64,000 nt of DNA. It comes from Rhabdophis nuchalis. Its lineage: Eukaryota; Chordata; Lepidosauria; Squamata; Natricidae. Positions 58,521 through 64,000 of this stretch are shown piece by piece. The DNA is taken from contig CM077658.1 in the NCBI GenBank assembly GCA_039707465.1, positions 11,964,574 to 12,028,573 of the forward strand. Direction: 5' to 3'. How positions within the stretch are numbered: position 1 is the stretch's first letter; every line of letters starts with the position of its first letter. Under the pieces are notes generated by a model. That model was not told the DNA's origin, searched no databases, and saw only the letters and a list, made by a program, of their open reading frames with translations. The position numbers were made by a program, and so were the translations under genes.

Positions 58521-58525
58521 TTCTA

Positions 58526-59325
58526 AGAGAGGGAGGGAGGGAAAGGGAGGGAGAGGGAGGGGGAGGGAAGAAAGGGAAGGAGAGAGAAGGAGGGACAGAG
58601 GGGAAAGGGGGGAGGGAAGAAGGGAAGGAGGGAGAGGGAGGGAGAATTTGAATTGAATTTGAATTTATTTCGATTTATCTACCGCGCCTTCTCCATCGAG
58701 ATGGACCCAGGGCGGTGCACAGGAAATTAAAAACAATAAATAATAGAAAATACAATCAATATAGTTAAGGAGAATTAAATTAGAAGCCTGTGCTAAAATT
58801 CCCAATAAAAACCCAGCGTCCATTTACTAATTGGCAGGAGCTATATAACAAATAAGATCTAAACGTTAAGCTAGACCAGCTTGCTGGAAAAAATATGTCT
58901 TGAGTGAGCGGCGAAAGAGGGGAAGGTCCGTGATAGTGCGAAGTTCGGGGGGTAGGTTGTTCCAGAGGGCCGGCCCTGCCACAGAGAAGGCCCTATCCCT
59001 GGGCACCGCTAGCCGGCATTGACCGGCGTTTGGCACCCTTAGTAGGCCCTCCCTGTGGGAGCGAATCGGACGGAGGGAGGTATGTGGCAGGAGACGGTCC
59101 CGTAAGTAACTAGGCCCCGAGCCATGGAGCGATTTGAAGATGGTAACAAGCACCTTGAAGCGCACCCGGAGAGAGGAAGAAAGAGAGGGAGGGGGAGAGG
59201 GAGAGAGGGGGGAGGGGGGAAGAAGGGAAGGAGAGAGGGAGAGAAGGATGGAAAGGGGGAGAGGAAGGAGAGGGGGGGAGGGAAGAAGGGAAGGAGAGGG
59301 AGGGAAGGGAGAGAGGGAGGGAGCG
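58526..59325. repeat. (GGGA)-type purine tract split by LINE
   Basis: GGGA/GGAGA/GGAAG runs at 58526-58645 and 59170-59325, interrupted by the L2 at 58646-59169. Confidence 0.9.
58646..59169 (-). mobile_element. L2-type LINE, antisense, in purine tract
   Basis: Reverse frame (58866-59165) reads RFKVLVTIFKSLHGSGPSYL, REGLLRVPNAGQC and LWNNLPPELRTITDLPLF, the same ORF2 end as at 9172-9708. Tail AATTTGAATT at its 3' end; 5' truncated. Confidence 0.87.
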
Positions 59326-59384
59326 ACCTTCTGACAACCAAAGTCAATGGGTTAGCCAGCAGGACTTAAAGGCCAAGTGAGTAA

Positions 59385-59525
59385 CTTATGACCTGCAGTG
59401 AATGACTTAATAATTGTGGCAAGACAGGTCGCAAAATGAGGCAAAACTCACTTAACAAAAGTTAAGTCATTTAACAACAGAAACTTTGGGCTCATTTGCG
59501 GCCGAAAGCTGAGGCCTACCTGTAC
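59385..59525 (-). mobile_element. Non-autonomous DNA transposon fragment
   Basis: CAGTGAATGACTTAATAAT, GTGGCAAGACAGGTCGCA, ACTTAACAAAAGTTAAGTC and GAGGCCTACCTGTA; related to 40050-40440. Confidence 0.55.
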
Positions 59526-59815
59526 CATTGTTTTGTAAAAGCTGCTGGGATCTGAGCAAGCCTTTGCAGTAAATAAAGACTGATAAATTCAACGGGATTA
59601 AATCCTAAGCATGCAGAAGGCAGCATGCTTGCCATGAAATCCCATAGCAATTCAGAATTTAAGCTTCAAGGTCTTTCGAGTTCGCAGTTATGAAGGCGAT
59701 TCTCAGCTAAACGGGCATTACACTTATGGGATTTTTTCTTTTTTTTAAAAGACCACAATGTCTGCAGGCAGGGAAGAAAACTTCACTCTCCATAGGCTTC
59801 ACAATGGGATCAATG

Positions 59816-60174
59816 GTAAAGGTAAAGGTTCCCCTCGCAAATATGTGCTAGTCGTTCCTGATTATAGAAGGCAGTACTCATCTCTGTTTCAAAGCCAAAG
59901 AGCCAGCGCTATCCGAAGACATCTCTGCGGTCATGTCACTGGCATGACTAAATGCCGAAGGTGCAGGAAATGCTGTTACCCTCCCATCAAAGGTGGTTCC
60001 TATTTGTCTAGTTGCATTTTTTTTAACCTGCTTTCGAACTGCTAGGTTGGCAGAACCTGAGACAAGTCACGGGAGCTCACTCCATTACACGGCGCTTGGG
60101 ATTCGAACGAGGGATTCGAGCTACCGAACTGATCAACAAGCTCAGCGTCTTAAACACTGAGCCACCGCTTCCCT
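59816..60174 (-). mobile_element. tRNA-derived SINE, reverse
   Basis: GGTAAAGGTAAAGGTTCCCC, CATGACTAAATGCCGAAGG, CTTTCGAACTGCTAGGTTGG, GGATTCGAACGAGGGATTCGA (small duplication of the B box) and ACTGAGCCACCGC. Confidence 0.88.
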
Positions 60175-61860
60175 GATGGTAGTATTAAACAATCAATTTG
60201 TTTAATGACAAAAATCCGCTTAAAAAACAACAACAGATGTCTAAAAGGGAGGGGTTTTGCCGATCGTTGTATGTAAACAGGAGCCGTTTCATTCTAAAGG
60301 AGAGTTTACCTAAGGAGAAATTGCATTGAACAAGAATAATAATAATTTAAAAAAAAGAATCCAGCATATTGGAAATGCATGTGTCAAAGAACAAAAGCCA
60401 AGCGATTTGCATTAAAAAAGACCAATTCTCCAAGGCTTCAGGCTGCTTCTTAATGTTGCAGACAGAAAAAAAAAAAAAAAAAAACCCCAAACCAAACGAA
60501 ATAAATAAATAAATCACCCTGGAGATTCCGGGAAGTGAAGGTGCATAATTGTGGTTGATTATACAAGAAGTCAGATCCAAACCTTTAAGAGCTAAAGCAC
60601 TTCAAATCCACTTCCTCTCTCGCATTTGAACATTTTCTCCCCCACACACACACTTTTTGAGACATTGCCTCCACTCTCTTCCTTTCTAGGATGATGTTTA
60701 CTCATTGGGAGGCATTTGGGCTAAAAAAAAAACCCAACAACACCACCCAACAACCTGATGACAGCCACCCCTGTGATGATGGGTGATCTGTTTGAAGAGG
60801 AAGGCGGATATCTATTTGTGCTATTGGCTCTCCTCGTCGCACAATCCTTACAAGTTCGAGCACATTGTTGCCTCTGCAGATCAGGGAATTAAAAGCTCCG
60901 ATATGCTCCACCAAGAAAGCAAATTTACATGTGTAAATAAATGTGAAGTATTTGGCGAAGTCAACAAACAAAGAAGAGCCACAGCTACACATTTCAGGGC
61001 ATGAAGAGGTTGGGGTTTGGGGGGGGGGGTGTTACAGCCTTAACAAAACCATGCAGGCTTTGGCCTACTTTCAATAGCTATCTGCAAGAAAAACAGTTTA
61101 GACTTCTAGCAGGAGCAATCTGTCCACGTCTGCAGCGAAGGGAGGGAAATGGAGACGTAGAGCAAAGAGGTGTCAGAAATAGGAATTTAAAGTACCTAAA
61201 GGGGAGAAAATGATTGTCCTGGCTTATTTTTAGCCTTGGCTCCACCAAACTGTTCATTTAAAGTCTAGCGAACATTGCCATGCAATCAGACTTGTCTGGG
61301 TCACAGAAGGGCAATGAGAAGGAAGTTCAAGGGATCAAATGTGTACTACTGCATCGCAATGCCGCTGTCAGGGTTGCAAGTAATACACCCATAACAAGCA
61401 GACCTCCGAGGCAAGCCGTTTCCTCAAAGAACAGTTTTACTGCATATATCACATTGGCACGAGCTGGTGAAAACCAACTCTAAAGGTTCCAGCAGTTTTC
61501 GCCTTTCGTGGTCCAATCACGAGTGCTGTTCTGGTTGCTTGGAAACGTCACTCCTCCTCTCTTCAGCCATCTGAGGGAATGTCCTTGGTTCACAGGGGAA
61601 ACTATTTTGTTTTGGCTACGAAACCCCAGAATATCTCTATTTCCCCCCCCCCTCCCTATCCCTCAGCACCAATGTGGCAGCACCGAAGTCTCCAAGATGG
61701 CCTCGGTCAGGTCAGCTCCAGGATTGGCAGCAACTCTTCCATCGATGTACATTTCTGCCTTGTTGACACACGTGTAGAAAAGGGCAGAGCTTGGGTCATG
61801 GGTCACCACCTCAAGGTTGGCCATTGTTGGTGCTTTTAGGGTTAAGGATAAGCTACTGCT
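60175..61860. other. Unique intronic DNA
   Basis: Poly-A runs near 60469-60484. No recognised family. A short GC-richer segment at 61500-61710 is described under findings. Small open frames have no recognisable domain. Confidence 0.4.
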
Positions 61861-61865
61861 TGCTA

Positions 61866-62213
61866 TGTAGTGGCTGAGTGGCTAAGACGATGGGCTTGTC
61901 CATCAGAAAGGTTGGCAGTTTGGTGGTTCAAATCCCTAGCGCCACATAATGGAGTGAACTCCTGTACTTGTCCCAGTTTCTGTCCACCTAGCAGTTCGAA
62001 AACATGTAAAAATGCAAATAGAAAAATAGGAACCACCTTTGGTGGGAAGATAACAGCCTTCCGTGTGCTTTCAGCATTCAGTCATGCCAGCCACATGACC
62101 ACAGAGATGTCTTCAGACAGCACTGGCTCTTCAACTTTGAAACAAGGATGAGCACTGCCCCCCCTAGAGTCAGGAATGACTAGCACATATATGCGAGGGG
62201 AACCTTTACCTTA
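61866..62213 (+). mobile_element. tRNA-derived SINE, full length
   Basis: AGTGGCTGAGTGGCTAAGACG head, GGTTCAAATCCCTAGCGCC, AAATAGGAACCACCTTTGG, CCCCTAGAGTCAGGAATG and AACCTTTACCTTA. Confidence 0.9.
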
Positions 62214-63094
62214 CATTAATAGAATCTTGCAAGTATGAAAGTATTAACTTTTGCAATTCATTTAAATGCTCTGTTGATTGTCTAGGATGACAATAAACAT
62301 TTATTTATTCTGTATCTCAATTCACCTTTGACTATTTTAGCATTTTTATCCCACTGTTAGGTTACAGAACAATTTGAGAATAATGTTAACTGTTACAATT
62401 GAAATTAGTTTATAGATTTGTGTGTGTGTGTGTAGTTGTTATAATAATGTTATGTTCCTATTTATTACAGGTAGGCTTTAACTTATGACCCTAATTCAAA
62501 GTGGAACTGCTTTTACTAAGTGATGCAGTCATTAAATGACTCACGCTCAATTTTACAACCTCTTTTTACCACAACCATTAAACAAATCTCCTTAATAACT
62601 AAATTGCTTGGAAATGGATGTTCCAGTCCTGATTGTAGTTATACATCCAGGAGTATCCGCAATTCAGAAAATCAGTCCAATGTGATTCAGATCATTTGAG
62701 TTGGTTGTTTTCTTTTGTTTTCATTATTTTATCATTTATTTACATTTATTGGCCACCTAACTCCAGTGGACAAATCTAGAAAAAACCAGCTAAAAACATT
62801 AAATCAAGGCAGACAGCCCTAGCTAAAATGATCTAATAAAGATCAAAGAACATAATGTCAATCTGGCTTGGAAAGTTGATTTGGTTTGGAGAATCGATGG
62901 AAACAGTGTTAAATCGAATCTCCATATAGCAGTTCATACAGGTGTGTTTTTGAATAGGATGGTGGTAGGATAAAATCAGAGAGCAACACTAAGGAAGAGT
63001 TCTTCCTCCATGTGAGCAATAATGAGATGATGATGATGATGATGATGATGATTTGCATTCATGTGAGAAGCACTGAGGGTCTTCCAGGTTGAAA
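62214..63094. other. Unique intronic DNA
   Basis: A (GATGAT)n of about nine triplets at 63027-63052 and a possible decayed DNA transposon at 62468-62600 (CAGGTAGGCTTTAACTTATG). Nothing else recognised. Confidence 0.4.
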
Positions 63095-63220
63095 GGATTA
63101 GCCAGTGACATCATCTTTGCCCTGGGGACCCCAATTGGAGGCTCCTTTCATGTCCCATGACTTGAAAATGGATCTGCTAACTTCCTGACCAACGTTCCAA
63201 CCAATTGAGCCACTGTGCTC
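63095..63220 (-). mobile_element. Old SINE-like repeat
   Basis: AGCCAGTGACATCATCTTTGC, GGGGACCCCAATTGGAGGC and CAACCAATTGAGCCACTG; related to 2886-3133. Confidence 0.45.
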
Positions 63221-63462
63221 CTAATAATAGCAATAGCACTAGCACATAGACTTATATACTGCTTCACAGTGTTTTCCAGCCCCTGTCTAAGTGGTTGACA
63301 GAGTCAGCCTACTGCCCCCAACCATCTGGGGTCCTCATTTTACCAACCAAGGAAGGATGGAAGGCTGAGTCAACCTTGAGCCAGTAAGATTTGAACTGCT
63401 GGCTAGCAGTCAGCTGAAGTAGCCTGCAGTACTGCACTCTAACCACTGCACCACCTCGCTCA
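63221..63462 (-). mobile_element. SINE with Bov-B-like 3' end, reverse
   Basis: AGCAATAGCACTAGCACATAG, CTAAGTGGTTGACAGAGTC, CATTTTACCAACCAAGGAAGG and CTAACCACTGCACCAC. Confidence 0.72.
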
Positions 63463-63630
63463 TCCAATTATCAGATTTTATAATGTCTATTGCAGCAAAC
63501 AAACCAAAAAATCTCATTGTACTTGCCAAATGGTTGCAAGCTCTGAATTAACTATTCTAAATTTCATAATATTTCAATGGTATTTTATTTTATTAGTTTC
63601 CCTTTACTTACTACTTTTATACAGTCCCTT

Positions 63631-63760
63631 CAGTGGTGGGATTCAAATAATTTAACAACCAGTTCTCTACCCTAATGATTTCTTCCAACAACCGGTTCTC
63701 CGAACTGCCCAGAAAGTTAGCGTCTGGTTAGTGGTGCACACTGGCTGAATCCCACCACTG
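63631..63760. mobile_element. hAT-type MITE, 130 bp
   Basis: Starts CAGTGGTGGGATTCAAAT, ends TGAATCCCACCACTG; exact 8-bp duplication AGTCCCTT (63623-63630 and 63761-63768). Looks like a deletion derivative of 36175-36544. Confidence 0.92.
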
Positions 63761-63768
63761 AGTCCCTT

Positions 63769-64000
63769 GTGATTGGACTCAAACATGACAGGGGCGGTTG
63801 TATGTACTGCTAATCTTGCAAAATATATTTTCTTTAAAAAAAAAAACCACAGGGATATTTGCTTTTTCTTTCTTTTCTTATTTTGTTATGTGCTCAAGGG
63901 TACAATACAAAGAAGATTGATCTGTTAATCTAATATATTCTTTTCAAATAATAGCATTCATCTACAGAATAACAAGAAAATGAGAAATTAATAAATAAAG
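63769..64000. other. Unique intronic DNA
   Basis: Nothing recognised before the window ends. Confidence 0.4.

Overview
This window is non-coding vertebrate nuclear DNA, almost certainly from a squamate reptile and probably a snake. The call rests on repeat content: many copies of a tRNA-derived SINE, CR1/L2-type LINEs whose 3' ends run into microsatellites, Penelope-like fragments, hAT-type MITEs, and long GATA/GACA arrays of the kind first described as snake Bkm satellite. Nothing looks prokaryotic, and almost all long open frames are microsatellite or minisatellite translations.

The only cellular coding sequence I can support is one 295-bp exon at 12264-12558 on the minus strand. It encodes most of EC1 and the start of EC2 of a type II classical cadherin, best matched to cadherin-8 (CDH8). 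Both splice sites are intact. Everything else is read as the two flanking introns: about 12.3 kb downstream of the exon (positions 1-12263) and at least 51.4 kb upstream (12559-64000). I found no second exon, promoter, RNA gene or CpG island.

The introns are a layered record of transposition. (1) hAT-type MITEs, most with exact 8-bp target duplications: three 135-bp fold-back copies, two ~480-bp copies carrying GGAA/GAAA arrays, and several 130-430 bp copies. (2) About a dozen copies of one tRNA-derived SINE (a 3' tail reading ACCTTTACC) and three copies of a second SINE with a Bov-B-like 3' end. (3) 5'-truncated L2- and CR1-type LINE ends, some with readable ORF2 C-terminal peptides. (4) Penelope-like reverse transcriptase and terminal fragments, including a head-to-head inverted pair and a hammerhead-ribozyme-like motif. 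(5) Microsatellites and a 41-bp minisatellite.

Layout: 1-12.2 kb holds MITE, microsatellites, L2 ends and a CR1-like LINE split by an antisense L2. 12.3-12.6 kb is the exon. 13-32 kb holds GATA/GATG arrays, a second copy of the microsatellite MITE, SINEs, fold-back MITEs and the Penelope RT relic. 32-48 kb holds a compound hexamer/pentamer array between convergent LINEs, the Penelope palindrome, hAT MITEs and a 0.6-kb GATA/GATG higher-order array. 50-64 kb holds an L2-like LINE, a perfect 19-bp hairpin, the 41-bp minisatellite inside a MITE, purine tracts split by a LINE, and more SINEs. The most noteworthy observations are the minisatellite born inside a MITE (with a 123-bp higher-order period), the Penelope hammerhead-like palindrome, and the nested insertions with perfect target duplications. 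I see no evidence for a novel gene system.
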